A stretch of 64,000 nt of DNA, taken from the NCBI GenBank assembly GCA_018061025.1, contig JAGOUY010000001.1, positions 62,001 to 126,000 of the forward strand, written 5' to 3'. This DNA comes from Patescibacteria group bacterium (GTDB lineage: Bacteria; Patescibacteriota; Patescibacteriia; 2-12-FULL-60-25). Of the stretch, positions 16,770 through 25,228 are shown one piece after another (position 1 is the first letter of the stretch; each line of letters begins with the position of its first letter). Both the position numbers and the translations under genes were made by a program. A model generated the notes under the pieces. That model was not told the DNA's origin, did no database searches, and saw only the letters and a list, made by a program, of their open reading frames with translations.

Positions 16770-18989
16770 TTAATACGCATCCGCAAATACAGGGGCAAGA
16801 TATCGATCCGTTGGGACGAATGCATCCGTTAACAGCGGGACTTCGTGACCGCGTAAAAAGGCTTCGATGGTCGTCTGAGGAAGTAACTGAGTGAGACGCG
16901 TATACTCTTCTGCCGACATAGCGGTTTCACGCGCTGACGGTGAGAAGGTGGTTCGCCAAGCGCTTGCGTCAATCGCTTTGTCGCTCGCAATGAGAACGAT
17001 CGTATTCCTCCCTTTCACAAACTCAGGCGCTCCTGGAGCGACATAGACATGCCCCCAAACTTCTTTGAGCGTGCGGAGCATGGCTGAGAGGAATTGGCCG
17101 TAACGTGGATCGTCAATGATATTGAGGGCGTAGATACCATCTTGAGACATGTGTCTCTTGAGAAGCTGATGAAACTCGAGCGTCGTAAGATGGTATGGGA
17201 CGCTAAAATCGTTGAAGGCGTCTCCAAAGACGAGATCGAATTTCTTATCTTGAGAAAGGCGCGATAAATACATGCGTGCGTCGAGATTCTGCGTTTCGAT
17301 CGGCGTATTGGCTGGCAAGCCTAGCTGGGTCGTATTCACCTCTGTGACCCCCGGGTCAATCTCGGACACCGTGCTATGTGAGTTGGGATAGTAGGCGGTT
17401 AAATAGCGTGGCAACACATACCCTCCTCCACCAATAAAGAGTGAGGAGAACGCTTGCTCTTGCGTGTATTTGTTTGCGATCAAATGGGCGTAGACTTGTT
17501 CATACCCATAGCCTAATGCCTCAGGATGACCAAGTTTTACATACGAATGAACAAGGTGATCAAGACGCAAGCTGTAGGCACGATTTTCATCAGAAAAATT
17601 CGCGTCTTTGATAAGCTGAACGCAATAGTACTGGGTTTCTTTAAGACAAGCGGCCGGAGCAAGGAATAAGACGCCCAGTCCCGCCGCCAGCATAAGGAGT
17701 ACGCGAGGACGGATCGGAACTACTGAACGAGAAATCCACAAACCAACTCCGAGACAGACGAGTACTAAGCAAACGAGTAATCCGCGCGTCCCTACCCAGG
17801 TGATGAATACAAATCCTGTTCCAAGTGTTCCTACCAATCCTCCAAGTGTGTTCCACGCAGCTAACGATCCTGATCGTGTCCCTAACCCTGTGAGACTATG
17901 GATCTGGATACGCATTAATTGAGGGGAAATCGTCGAAAGGGCAATCGCCGCTGGTAAAAAGGCAAGCGTCGTAAATAGAATTGTGCGCAAAATCAAGGGT
18001 AATGTAACGGAAGCAAAGAGCGGACCTGTGATAATCACGACGTAGATGGCGAACAGGATCGTGATCCCAGACCAGAGGAACGATTTTCCTAGGAGCTGCT
18101 TTGAAGAGCGCTGATCTGCCAAAACTCCTCCTAAAATGTTTCCGGCGATGATGCCTAATAATATAATACCAATACTTCCTGTCCACGTATAAATAGACAC
18201 TCCAATATAGGGCGCTAAGACCCGGCTCATGACGACCTCAAGAGAGAGAAGAGCGAACCCGCTTACAAATGCCAATACTGACCGCTGCACAACCGATATT
18301 TTTTCTTCTGATGTAAGTGAAGCGAATTCGGACACTAAAGGAGCCTTTATTACTTCTGACAGAGCAGGAACCCTTCTTTTTCTCTCTTGTAGAATTGAGA
18401 CGACTCCCATCCCTCCCAATACTCCCGCAATACTCCATAAAATAACCGGCGTCGAACTCCACATCACCCAAATAAAGCCTGTGCTAAACGTTCCGATGAT
18501 ACTTCCTAAGGCTGAAGCGGCGTTCAACCCTCCCACCATCTCTCCTGTCTGTCCTGGTACAGATATTGACTGCTTCACAAAACACGGATAGATCGCGGCC
18601 AGGATCATGCTTGGCAAGCAGAGAACGGTCGCGCTCAATATCACTGCGATGACCCCTAATGGCAGCGAGGATTCCAAGAGATATGGACCGATCCATCTTG
18701 CTAGTGGGTACATGCACGCTACCGACACTCCTCCCGCCAAGAGCAGCTCCCCTCCCCATGTGCGTGCGGGTACGCGGTCGGCGAGAAGCCCCCCTAAGCG
18801 ATACCCGATCGCCATAGATACAAACACAATTCCGATGACACTCGCCCAGGCTAAAAGAGATACGCCTATATATGGTGCGAGAAGTCGACTCGCGACCAAC
18901 TCCACCGTCATCAAACAGATATTTACCAAAAGGATCGTGAGCCAGATCTGCGTACGTCCTCGGAAACGAGCAAGAAAAGAAGAAAGCAT
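16770..18989 (-). CDS. Fused membrane transporter-like / spermidine synthase-like protein
   Basis: 739 residues. Residues 1-200 and 220-440 each form a multi-helix membrane half; both halves contain VASRLLAPYIGVS/VMSRVLAPYIGVS motifs, so the membrane part is an internal duplication. Residues 470-739 form a spermidine synthase-like Rossmann methyltransferase fold: LFIGGGGYVLPRYL, SEIDPGVTEV, DLVFGDAFNDFSVPYHL. Such fusions are common; their substrate is unknown and polyamine synthesis is not demonstrated. Confidence 0.88.
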   Translation of the reverse strand: MLSSFLARFRGRTQIWLTILLVNICLMTVELVASRLLAPYIGVSLLAWASVIGIVFVSMAIGYRLGGLLADRVPARTWGGELLLAGGVSVACMYPLARWIGPYLLESSLPLGVIAVILSATVLCLPSMILAAIYPCFVKQSISVPGQTGEMVGGLNAASALGSIIGTFSTGFIWVMWSSTPVILWSIAGVLGGMGVVSILQERKRRVPALSEVIKAPLVSEFASLTSEEKISVVQRSVLAFVSGFALLSLEVVMSRVLAPYIGVSIYTWTGSIGIILLGIIAGNILGGVLADQRSSKQLLGKSFLWSGITILFAIYVVIITGPLFASVTLPLILRTILFTTLAFLPAAIALSTISPQLMRIQIHSLTGLGTRSGSLAAWNTLGGLVGTLGTGFVFITWVGTRGLLVCLVLVCLGVGLWISRSVVPIRPRVLLMLAAGLGVLFLAPAACLKETQYYCVQLIKDANFSDENRAYSLRLDHLVHSYVKLGHPEALGYGYEQVYAHLIANKYTQEQAFSSLFIGGGGYVLPRYLTAYYPNSHSTVSEIDPGVTEVNTTQLGLPANTPIETQNLDARMYLSRLSQDKKFDLVFGDAFNDFSVPYHLTTLEFHQLLKRHMSQDGIYALNIIDDPRYGQFLSAMLRTLKEVWGHVYVAPGAPEFVKGRNTIVLIASDKAIDASAWRTTFSPSARETAMSAEEYTRLTQLLPQTTIEAFLRGHEVPLLTDAFVPTDRYLAPVFADAY

Positions 18990-19014
18990 GCTCCGAATTG
19001 TACCTTATAAACCA

Positions 19015-19038
19015 CAAAACGCCTTGTGGGGCGTTTTG
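19015..19038 (-). terminator. Hairpin after rpmG
   Basis: CAAAACGCC, a short loop, and GGGCGTTTTG. Placed just downstream of rpmG on the minus strand; the T-tract belongs to the stem. Confidence 0.65.
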
Positions 19039-19054
19039 ATATCGTTCTAAACTC

Positions 19055-19210
19055 TTATTTACTTTCTTTATGACCAATTCTGCCTTTGCAGGTTTTGCAG
19101 AACTTTTTCAGCTCTAAACGGGCCTTAATGGTCTTCTTGTTCTTGCGAGAATGGTAATTGGTCTTACCACACTGCGTACATTGCATTTTGATCAGGTTAT
19201 CCTGGGACAT
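19055..19210 (-). CDS. rpmG: 50S ribosomal protein L33
   Basis: 51 residues, read directly from the minus strand: starts MSQDNLIKMQCTQCGK and ends GRIGHKESK. Two CxxC pairs (CTQC, CKTC) form the zinc ribbon of the C+ form of L33. KNYHSRKNKK-type and LELKKFCKTCK segments match the family. Located just 3' of a tRNA-Thr on the same strand. Very short, so easily missed by length-filtered gene finding. Confidence 0.93.
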   Translation of the reverse strand: MSQDNLIKMQCTQCGKTNYHSRKNKKTIKARLELKKFCKTCKGRIGHKESK

Positions 19211-19231
19211 ATCAGGGAATGGAAAATTTTA

Positions 19232-19307
19232 TGGAGCCGGCGGACGGAGTCGAACCGACGACCTACGGTTTACAAAACCGTTGCTCTGCCAACTGAGCTA
19301 CGCCGGC
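19232..19307 (-). tRNA. tRNA-Thr (TGT)
   Basis: 76 bases including encoded CCA. Acceptor GCCGGCG/CGCCGGC, D-arm GCTC/GAGC, anticodon stem ACGGT/ACCGT with loop TTTGTAA (anticodon TGT), T-arm GTCGG/CCGTC around TTCGACT. rpmG follows 21 bases downstream. Confidence 0.95.
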
Positions 19308-19518
19308 ATACGAAGCACTCGTCTTAACCGCCTTTCACAACAACGCCCGAAGCTTAGCGAAAAAGAGGATGCCCGTCAATCCCCTTCCCTCGACCTAGGC
19401 TTTTTGCCTAAAACAAGGGAAAGAGCGAAGCGGATCCGGGTGAGCGGACGCTTCGATATAAAGAGAAAGGGCGTTAGGAATTAGGGAATGTGCATTAGGC
19501 CCACATGGCTCCTCTCCC

Positions 19519-20739
19519 CTAGAACCAGACGTTGGTGGAGAGGGTGACCGTCCGCTGAGTGTCCGCGTTGGGGACATAGGGACTCATGGCCGAGCCATCG
19601 CCCATGACCTGGCTGCGGTAGAAGAGCGGTGCGCGCGCGGACCAGTCCTGGCGGTACTCGAGCCGTACCAGGACCTGTGCATGCGGACGGAAGCCGATCG
19701 TTCCCGTGGCGGACGCGACGGCCTCGGCTCCGCCCCAGAAGATGGGATTGGCGCGACCCGTCTCGTTCGCTCCCATCCACTCGCGGAAGTACTCGCCGCG
19801 CGCGGCGATGTACAACCAGCGTAGCGGATGCCAACGCGCGGCCAGGGAGCCGACCATCCAGCCCGAACTCCCGAAGCGAGTGGGCTCGACACCTCCGTTG
19901 AGCTGCGCGACGAACCCGAGGGTGGGTGCGGGGTGCCACTGCAGCCAGCTATCGAAGAGCGCGCGTACGACCGGTCCCTCCGGCGCACCCGAGGCGCGCT
20001 CCGGACCGACCATTGCGAGAATGCTCCAAGACAGTCGTGGGGAGCCGTACTGGAAGTTGACGACGGCCGTGGGCACGCGGTTCGTGTCGAGGCCTATCGA
20101 ATTCCATCCGTTGATCGCCCAGAAGCGGAGGCTGAAGCCGTGCCCGAGGTCGACGATCGCTCGGACACCGGTGTGGTAGAACGGGAGTCCGTAGAAGGCG
20201 AGCCCTCGGGAGAGAGTCGCGTTGGCGACAGCCGGCGTCTCGCTTCCGAGCGGGGTATTGCTCCCGCCGTTCGTGACCATGCTCTCCGGTCCGACCGGGG
20301 AGAGGAACACGCCCGCACCCCACTTGATGCGTCCGGTCAGAAACTCCGCGAAGGCCTCCTGGATGTTCCGCCAGTTGGTGGCACCCGTGTCCGTGACGGT
20401 ACCGCCCCCCGGAGAGAACGGCTCGCCGAGGTAGTACGTGTCGCCGACCGTCCCCACCTGCGCAGCGACACGGATGGACACCGGTCCGTAACTCGCGTCG
20501 AGGGCGAGCACGAGCTGACTCAGGAGGAGCGTACGGTCCCGCCCGTCGTTGAGACGGTACGGGACGATCCCATTGGACGGGTCGCCGAGATGAGCTCCGT
20601 AGACGAGCTCGAGCGCGCCCGAAGGCGTCACCTCGAAGCGCGCCTGGCCGTTCCCCTGCTTCGGCACGAGCACCGAGAGCGCGAGAACGAGAAGGAAGAG
20701 ACCCAGGCAGGTGGACTTGCTTTGACTTGGACTTACCAT
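19519..20739 (-). CDS. Outer-membrane-type beta-barrel porin
   Basis: 406 residues from ATG 20739, chosen because GAGGGAG lies just upstream and a signal peptide (residues 1-31, ending near GNGQA) follows. The mature part alternates polar and aromatic residues in many amphipathic strands (for example LRFWAINGWNS, VLVRLEYRQDWS) with glycine-rich turns, and ends RTVTLSTNVWF. A terminal Phe is the usual BAM recognition residue. It looks like a 14-18 strand porin of the OmpL/phosphate-porin type. The gene is markedly GC-rich against AT-richer neighbours. A diderm-type protein is unexpected if the genome is CPR. Confidence 0.85.
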   Translation of the reverse strand: MVSPSQSKSTCLGLFLLVLALSVLVPKQGNGQARFEVTPSGALELVYGAHLGDPSNGIVPYRLNDGRDRTLLLSQLVLALDASYGPVSIRVAAQVGTVGDTYYLGEPFSPGGGTVTDTGATNWRNIQEAFAEFLTGRIKWGAGVFLSPVGPESMVTNGGSNTPLGSETPAVANATLSRGLAFYGLPFYHTGVRAIVDLGHGFSLRFWAINGWNSIGLDTNRVPTAVVNFQYGSPRLSWSILAMVGPERASGAPEGPVVRALFDSWLQWHPAPTLGFVAQLNGGVEPTRFGSSGWMVGSLAARWHPLRWLYIAARGEYFREWMGANETGRANPIFWGGAEAVASATGTIGFRPHAQVLVRLEYRQDWSARAPLFYRSQVMGDGSAMSPYVPNADTQRTVTLSTNVWF

Positions 20740-20832
20740 GACTCCCTCAGAGGGTTGGCGCATTGCCCATGAACGTCGTGAGGCACATTCCCCACTCTCT
20801 CCATGTTCCGCAAACGTTTCGCGGAAGCACCT

Positions 20833-20862
20833 ATGGTATGCCCGTTTTCTCCCCTCCGTCAA
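20833..20862 (-). promoter_or_regulatory. Porin gene promoter
   Basis: On the minus strand TTGACG (20857-20862), 18-base spacer, TACCAT (20833-20838). An alternative -10 two bases earlier gives a 16-base spacer. The leader to the ATG is about 90 bases. Confidence 0.5.
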
Positions 20863-20902
20863 TGGTTGGGAGGGCTTATTTTGTTGTCACTTTTAGCAAC
20901 AT

Positions 20903-22189
20903 TTACCATCCGCGCCAGCTGGCATATGCCCATAAAAGTGGTGCTCCCGTCATCAATCCTACCGTGATCCAACCGGCTGTTTTTATTTTTAGATTGCTTG
21001 CGTGTGGTCCCATGAGTTTTTTATCACCCGCGACTAAAACAACAGCGACTAAAATAAACGGAGCCACAATTGCATTCACGATCGCAGAATAGATGAGTGC
21101 TCTTACAGGATTGAACCCAACAAAATTTCCCAATAACCCCAATAAGGTTGAGACAATAATCAGCCCATAGAAGGCCTGTGCTTGGTACCATTTCTTGGAT
21201 AAGCCCTCTGGAATATCCAATACCTCACAAATTGCGTAGGCGGCGGACGCAGACAAGATAGGCACCGTTAGCAGCCCCGTCCCTAATGTCGCAAGCGCAA
21301 ACACGAGCGAAGTAAACTTGCCCGCCAAGGGTTCTAGTGCGGCTGCAATCTGCGCAGCCGATGTGATCGTTGTGAACCCTTGACCTCGCAAGGTAGATGC
21401 AGCCAATAAAACAATAAACCATGCAACAACATTAGAAAAAACCATCCCCAATCCGACATCTTGACGCATGAATTGAAGGCGACTTAGGATATTTTTTTTC
21501 GAGACCGGCTTCAATTGAGGATGCAAAATTGCTCGACACGTTTTTTTATTCTGCTCCTCTACTTCCTGGCTTGTTTGCCAAAAAAAGAGATAGGGGGAAA
21601 TACTCGTACCCAAGACCGCAACCAACATCATTAAAAAATCTTTTTCTAAAATTCCCGACGGGAGAAACGTGCCCTTTAATGCTTGCCCCCAATCAATATC
21701 ACTTACCGCAAATGCCACGCCTATGTAGGCGATAAGTGAAACGGTTAGCCATTTAAGATACTTTGCGTATGCTTCGTAGCTAGCAAATATCTGTAGACTT
21801 ACACAAATAAGCGTCAAGGCCACTACAAGCAACGGAAACGGAAGCGGTAATACGAGCTGAACCGAAGCCGCCATCATCCCGATATCGGCTCCGAGATTCA
21901 AGGTGTTAGCCGCAAACAACAACCCGACCAATCCAAGCACGACGATTTTTGGAAACTTTTTACTCATGTTGGCCGCGAGACCGCGACCAGTTACAATCCC
22001 TATCCTGCCACACATCTCTTGTACGACCACCATGAATGGAATACTAAAAAGCGCCGACCAGAGGCCATTATAACCGAGCGTCACCCCTGCTTGCGTATAG
22101 GTTGCGATTCCGGCCGGGTCATCATCTGCCGCCCCTGTTATAAAGCCTGGACCCATTTTTTTTAAGGTACGTTTTATCCAATCAATCAT
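20903..22189 (-). CDS. NRAMP-like divalent metal transporter
   Basis: 428 residues with about eleven membrane helices. The first helix has TGAADDDPAGIATYTQ, in the place of the DPGN metal motif; helix 6 reads GTSISPYLFFWQTS instead of the canonical Ala-x-x-Met-Pro-His-Asn. The metal-coordinating Asp is kept but the Asn and Met are not, so transition-metal selectivity may be lost. NRAMP-related magnesium transporters show comparable changes. The protein is therefore an NRAMP superfamily importer with uncertain ion. It converges on the porin 3' side only through a 163-base gap. Confidence 0.85.
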   Translation of the reverse strand: MIDWIKRTLKKMGPGFITGAADDDPAGIATYTQAGVTLGYNGLWSALFSIPFMVVVQEMCGRIGIVTGRGLAANMSKKFPKIVVLGLVGLLFAANTLNLGADIGMMAASVQLVLPLPFPLLVVALTLICVSLQIFASYEAYAKYLKWLTVSLIAYIGVAFAVSDIDWGQALKGTFLPSGILEKDFLMMLVAVLGTSISPYLFFWQTSQEVEEQNKKTCRAILHPQLKPVSKKNILSRLQFMRQDVGLGMVFSNVVAWFIVLLAASTLRGQGFTTITSAAQIAAALEPLAGKFTSLVFALATLGTGLLTVPILSASAAYAICEVLDIPEGLSKKWYQAQAFYGLIIVSTLLGLLGNFVGFNPVRALIYSAIVNAIVAPFILVAVVLVAGDKKLMGPHASNLKIKTAGWITVGLMTGAPLLWAYASWRGW

Positions 22190-22211
22190 GCGTAGATTAT
22201 GCCATATTTTT

Positions 22212-22261
22212 CTGAGAATAAAAATGAGCCCGGATTAAACCGGGCTCATTTTTATTCTCAG
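22212..22261. terminator. Strong bidirectional terminator
   Basis: Two 22-base perfectly complementary arms (CTGAGAATAAAAATGAGCCC and two more bases), 6-base loop. T-rich on either strand. Lies between ndk (upstream on the minus strand) and the NRAMP gene, so it ends the ndk transcript. Confidence 0.9.
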
Positions 22262-22270
22262 GTTTTTCCA

Positions 22271-22855
22271 TTATGACATGAACCACTTTGGATCATACTG
22301 CACGCGATCATTCACGTGCTCGTATTTGTAGAGCTCAATGTCTGTAAACCATACCTTGATTTCTTGATTTGCTTCGTCTTCTGTGCCGGAAGCATGGATC
22401 AAATTGCGGAGGGGGCGGTTTTGGCTATTGGAAAGCGCGTAGGTGTCGTGGGAGAAGTCGCCGCGGATGGTGCCAGGGGCAGAGGAAGCTGGTTCGGTGG
22501 AACCGACAATCTTACGTACGAGCGGGACGGCCTGCTCCCCTTCCAATACCATCGCCACGATGGGAGCGGATTTAAGAAAATCGACTAAGCCGTTCTTAAT
22601 TTCTGTTCCATACGCGATATGGTCTGGAAATGGAAAGGCTTGGTTATTGGCTTCGTACTTCGCCTTGGCCTTGCTGTAAACAGCCTGCATCCATTCTTCG
22701 GTTAAGGCGTAGTGCTTATCCACATCTTCACGAGATGGATGAACCATTTTTAAGGCGATGAGCTTTAAGCCCACGGTCTCAAAACGACTAAGGATTTGGC
22801 CAACAAGGCCACGTTGTACACCGTCTGGTTTCACGAGAACGAGAGTTTTTTGCAT
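22271..22855 (-). CDS. ndk: Nucleoside diphosphate kinase
   Basis: 194 residues from ATG 22855 (MQKTLVLVKPDGVQRG). Catalytic phosphohistidine His154 sits in RNLIHASGTEDEA. Typical Ndk is about 140 residues; here an insertion around 55-90 and a longer tail after 165 add about 50, a form seen in several small-genome bacteria. It balances NTP pools by transferring the gamma-phosphate between nucleotides. Divergent from rpmF. No Shine-Dalgarno. Confidence 0.95.
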   Translation of the reverse strand: MQKTLVLVKPDGVQRGLVGQILSRFETVGLKLIALKMVHPSREDVDKHYALTEEWMQAVYSKAKAKYEANNQAFPFPDHIAYGTEIKNGLVDFLKSAPIVAMVLEGEQAVPLVRKIVGSTEPASSAPGTIRGDFSHDTYALSNSQNRPLRNLIHASGTEDEANQEIKVWFTDIELYKYEHVNDRVQYDPKWFMS

Positions 22856-22915
22856 AGGATTTGTCTGATCGTACCCCTTTTTGCCTATATTGACAAGACC
22901 TAGCCCCCTATTCTC

Positions 22916-22944
22916 TTGCAAAATCCCCTGCTTTCTGATAGTCT
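22916..22944 (+). promoter_or_regulatory. Candidate rpmF promoter
   Basis: TTGCAA at 22916-22921, 17-base spacer, TAGTCT at 22939-22944, 42 bases before the rpmF ATG. A TTGACA further upstream (22889-22894) has no good -10 at correct spacing. Confidence 0.5.
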
Positions 22945-22986
22945 GAGACAAAGCTTGTCATTTCATTCGCCTCTTCATTTGCCGAT

Positions 22987-23280
22987 ATGGGTCTTACTGG
23001 CCACCGCCGAACCTCTTCCCACAAACGCCGTCGCGCGTCTCATTTTGCGTTAGTTCCACCTCCAATCACCAAAGATAAGGCTGGAAATACGCATTTATCT
23101 CATCGTGTCGCCCCTGGTGCTACGGAGTATCGCGGTATCACGATCCATCGTAAAGGCTTGGAACGCAAGGTACAAAAAATGTTAGACAAAACCAAACCTA
23201 AAGCCAAGGCTCCTGCGGCTGCCCATGACCATGATCACGCCGGTCATGACCATAGCGACCATAAAAACGCAAAGAACTAG
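22987..23280 (+). CDS. rpmF: 50S ribosomal protein L32 with His-rich tail
   Basis: 97 residues. The N-terminus GLTGHRRTSSHKRRRASHFAL carries the L32 core, with family variation (no zinc cysteines). Usual length is 55-60 residues. The extra tail is Lys/Pro/Ala-rich and then His/Asp-rich (HDHDHAGHDHSDHK). The stop codon TAG lies at the centre of a perfect palindromic terminator, so the last codons encode the terminator stem. Confidence 0.88.
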   Translation: MGLTGHRRTSSHKRRRASHFALVPPPITKDKAGNTHLSHRVAPGATEYRGITIHRKGLERKVQKMLDKTKPKAKAPAAAHDHDHAGHDHSDHKNAKN

Positions 23281-23294
23281 TTCTTTGCGTTTTT
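23263..23294 (+). terminator. Terminator centred on the rpmF stop codon
   Basis: A 32-base perfect palindrome, arms AAAAACGCAAAGAACT and complement, with TAG at 23278-23280 in the middle and TTTTT in the right arm. Confidence 0.85.
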
Positions 23295-23343
23295 GACCCC
23301 AACCCCACCCAATTCGTGCGTTTCTTTCGTTCTTTTTCTTCCT

Positions 23344-23826
23344 ATGTCAAACCGTCATCTTGCTCGGGCTATCGTCATGCAATCCCTGTATGAATGGGAT
23401 TTTTATGGGGATGGACGCGACCTTCCGGCCATTTTAGCCCGTAATCTTCAAGAATTCGCTCCAGAATTGGACGAAAAAGCCTTTGCGGAGATGATTACGC
23501 AAGGCATTCTTGAACACCAAGAGCAAATCGACCAAACCATCCGCACGTTTGCGCCGGATTGGCCTTTGGAGAAAATCACGACGGTGGATCGCAATGTGTT
23601 GCGGATCGGGACGTTTGAATTATTGTTCAACTTTGAAATTCCTAGCAAAGTCGCGATTAATGAAGCGATTGAGCTAGCAAAAACCTTTGGCGGTGAATCG
23701 AGTGGCAAATTTGTCAACGGAGTTTTGGGAGCGGTGTACCGCAACCAACTATCCCAGGGCGTCGCGAAACCATCGGACCAATCCCCTGCCAAAGACAAGG
23801 AACCCGCGGTCGCTACTTCTCAATAA
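23344..23826 (+). CDS. nusB: Transcription antitermination factor NusB
   Basis: 160 residues from ATG 23344 ([19 protein letters not shown]). The helical NusB fold is recognised by the [14 protein letters not shown] start, [15 protein letters not shown], and [30 protein letters not shown]. NusB binds boxA RNA with NusE during rRNA antitermination. The rnc gene starts 7 bases after the stop, forming an RNA-metabolism pair. The start context is CTTCCT-ATG with no Shine-Dalgarno. Confidence 0.95.
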   Translation: MSNRHLARAIVMQSLYEWDFYGDGRDLPAILARNLQEFAPELDEKAFAEMITQGILEHQEQIDQTIRTFAPDWPLEKITTVDRNVLRIGTFELLFNFEIPSKVAINEAIELAKTFGGESSGKFVNGVLGAVYRNQLSQGVAKPSDQSPAKDKEPAVATSQ

Positions 23827-23833
23827 CCCTCCT

Positions 23834-24586
23834 ATGGAACTCACCATGCCGGATTTTCGCCCGCTGGAGGAACGCTTGGGCCACACCTTTCGTGACCAAT
23901 CGCTCCTCCTGCAGGCACTTACCCACCGGTCGTATCTGAACGAACACAGCGACTTCCCCCTGAGCCATAACGAACGGTTAGAATTTTTGGGTGATGCGGT
24001 TTTAGAGCTCAGTGTCACGGAACATTTGTATAAACACTTTGCCAACCCAGAAGGTGACCTCACCAACTGGCGCGCGGCGCTTGTGAACGCGAAGACACTA
24101 GCGGCAATTGCGAAGGATCTGGACTTTGAGGAATACCTCCTTCTTTCTCGCGGTGAGGCGCGCGATAAAGATACAAAGGCACGCATGTACATCATGGCGA
24201 ATGCCATTGAAGCGATTATTGGCTCGATCTACTTGGACGGAGGCACGAAAGCGTCGGATACCTTCATCCATCGCCATATCTTGAGCCATTTGACGAAGAT
24301 TTTGGAACTTGAGTTATACGTAGACGCGAAGAGTAAATTCCAAGAGACGGCGCAAGAGTTGCTAGGCGTTACGCCAACCTATAAAGTCTTGGAAGAAACG
24401 GGGCCTGACCATCAAAAAGAATTTACCGTGGGGATCTTTCTTGATAAGGATCTTGTCGCCGTCGGACGAGGCACCTCAAAACAAGAAGCACAGCTCGCCG
24501 CGGCAGAAGCTGGATTGGATGCAAAGAGCTGGCGCACACGCCAAACGCGTGAGATCGTTCGCACCGAGGTAAAAAGTGAAGCCTAG
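23834..24586 (+). CDS. rnc: Ribonuclease III
   Basis: 250 residues from ATG 23834; ATG 23846 is an alternative. The signature NERLEFLGDAVLEL begins at residue 46, and ANAIEAIIGSIYLDGG supplies the second acidic cluster. A dsRNA-binding domain covers about 165-235 (KSKFQETAQELLG, ASKQEAQLAAAEAG-type end). It cleaves double-stranded RNA, including rRNA precursors. Follows nusB within 7 bases; a tRNA-Arg follows 12 bases downstream. Confidence 0.96.
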   Translation: MELTMPDFRPLEERLGHTFRDQSLLLQALTHRSYLNEHSDFPLSHNERLEFLGDAVLELSVTEHLYKHFANPEGDLTNWRAALVNAKTLAAIAKDLDFEEYLLLSRGEARDKDTKARMYIMANAIEAIIGSIYLDGGTKASDTFIHRHILSHLTKILELELYVDAKSKFQETAQELLGVTPTYKVLEETGPDHQKEFTVGIFLDKDLVAVGRGTSKQEAQLAAAEAGLDAKSWRTRQTREIVRTEVKSEA

Positions 24587-24598
24587 CGCTTCGCGCTT

Positions 24599-24673
24599 GC
24601 GCCCTTAGCTTAACGGATAAAGTCCCGGTCTTCGGAACCGGTTATAGGGGTTCGATTCCCTTAGGGCGCACCA
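24599..24673 (+). tRNA. tRNA-Arg (TCG)
   Basis: 75 bases including encoded CCA. Acceptor GCGCCCT/AGGGCGC, D-arm AGCT with AACGGATA, anticodon stem CCGGT/ACCGG with loop CTTCGGA (anticodon TCG), T-arm AGGGG/CCCTT with TTCGATT. Same strand as rnc. Confidence 0.93.
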
Positions 24674-24680
24674 CAAGAGA

Positions 24681-24707
24681 AGAATCCAAAGATGGGTTCT
24701 TTTTTTG
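24681..24707 (+). terminator. Terminator after tRNA-Arg
   Basis: AGAATCC pairs with GGGTTCT around a short loop, followed by TTTTTTTG. Confidence 0.75.
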
Positions 24708-24762
24708 TTGATAGATAAGCGATAATTTTGGGGTTTGAAAATTCTCCCAAAGAAAGAAGGGC

Positions 24763-25119
24763 TTAGCGGTAGGAATCAAATTCTTCCCTATTATTTAAGC
24801 GTTCAATTTCTTGGCTTCTTTGCAACTCTTCTTGTTTGGTGAGAGTGTCAATATGAACACCGAATCGTACTCTGCTAACCGTTGAGTTTTTGTTTTGTTT
24901 CGACATCTCTCCTCCTGCCTCAGCGAATTCTAAAACACGAATCCCCGCCTTACCGTTTCTTTCGGAAGAATTTTCTACCGAAACAGCTATATCAAACTCT
25001 ACAGTACGGTCTTCTTTACCGTTTGTCAGATGCATGTCGCGCGTTGAGTTCGTGCGCGTATGCTCAACAGCGTCTACCAGATCACGCAATACTTGGCCGA
25101 CGAATTCTTTAAGTTCCAT
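24763..25119 (-). CDS. Trypco2-like domain protein
   Basis: 118 residues. The layout fits the trypsin-co-occurring (Trypco2) domain: an N-terminal helix MELKEFVGQVLRDLVDAV, a strand TVEFDIAVSVENS, then a KAGIRVLEFAEAGGE strand and VSRVRFGVHI. Such domains are predicted adaptors in NTPase-conflict and protease-effector systems. A charged C-terminal helix (about 95-118) is extra. No effector partner sits next to it: neighbours are a tRNA and a membrane protein. AT-rich, with no Shine-Dalgarno. Family call is by pattern only. Confidence 0.6.
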   Translation of the reverse strand: MELKEFVGQVLRDLVDAVEHTRTNSTRDMHLTNGKEDRTVEFDIAVSVENSSERNGKAGIRVLEFAEAGGEMSKQNKNSTVSRVRFGVHIDTLTKQEELQRSQEIERLNNREEFDSYR

Positions 25120-25228
25120 ATAAGGTTAATACTAACATAATACAAATCAATAAACTATCTATGCGACTTTTTTTATCAAGACATCTTCACGTCTCCTCTA
25201 ACCTCTCTCCATCCGCTACACTACCGCC

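Noticed and set aside
19158-19484. Plus-strand open frame with GAGGRSRTDDLRFT-like text
   Set aside because: It runs antisense over tRNA-Thr and the rpmG start; no ribosome site or conserved domain.
19308-19518. Gap between tRNA-Thr and the porin gene
   Set aside because: Contains small hairpins (CGAAGCG/CGCTTCG, TAGGC/GCCTA) that may end the porin transcript, but nothing I can call with confidence.
19828-20772. 314-codon plus-strand frame antisense to the porin
   Set aside because: Arises from high GC on the opposite strand of the porin gene; charged low-complexity content, no start signal.
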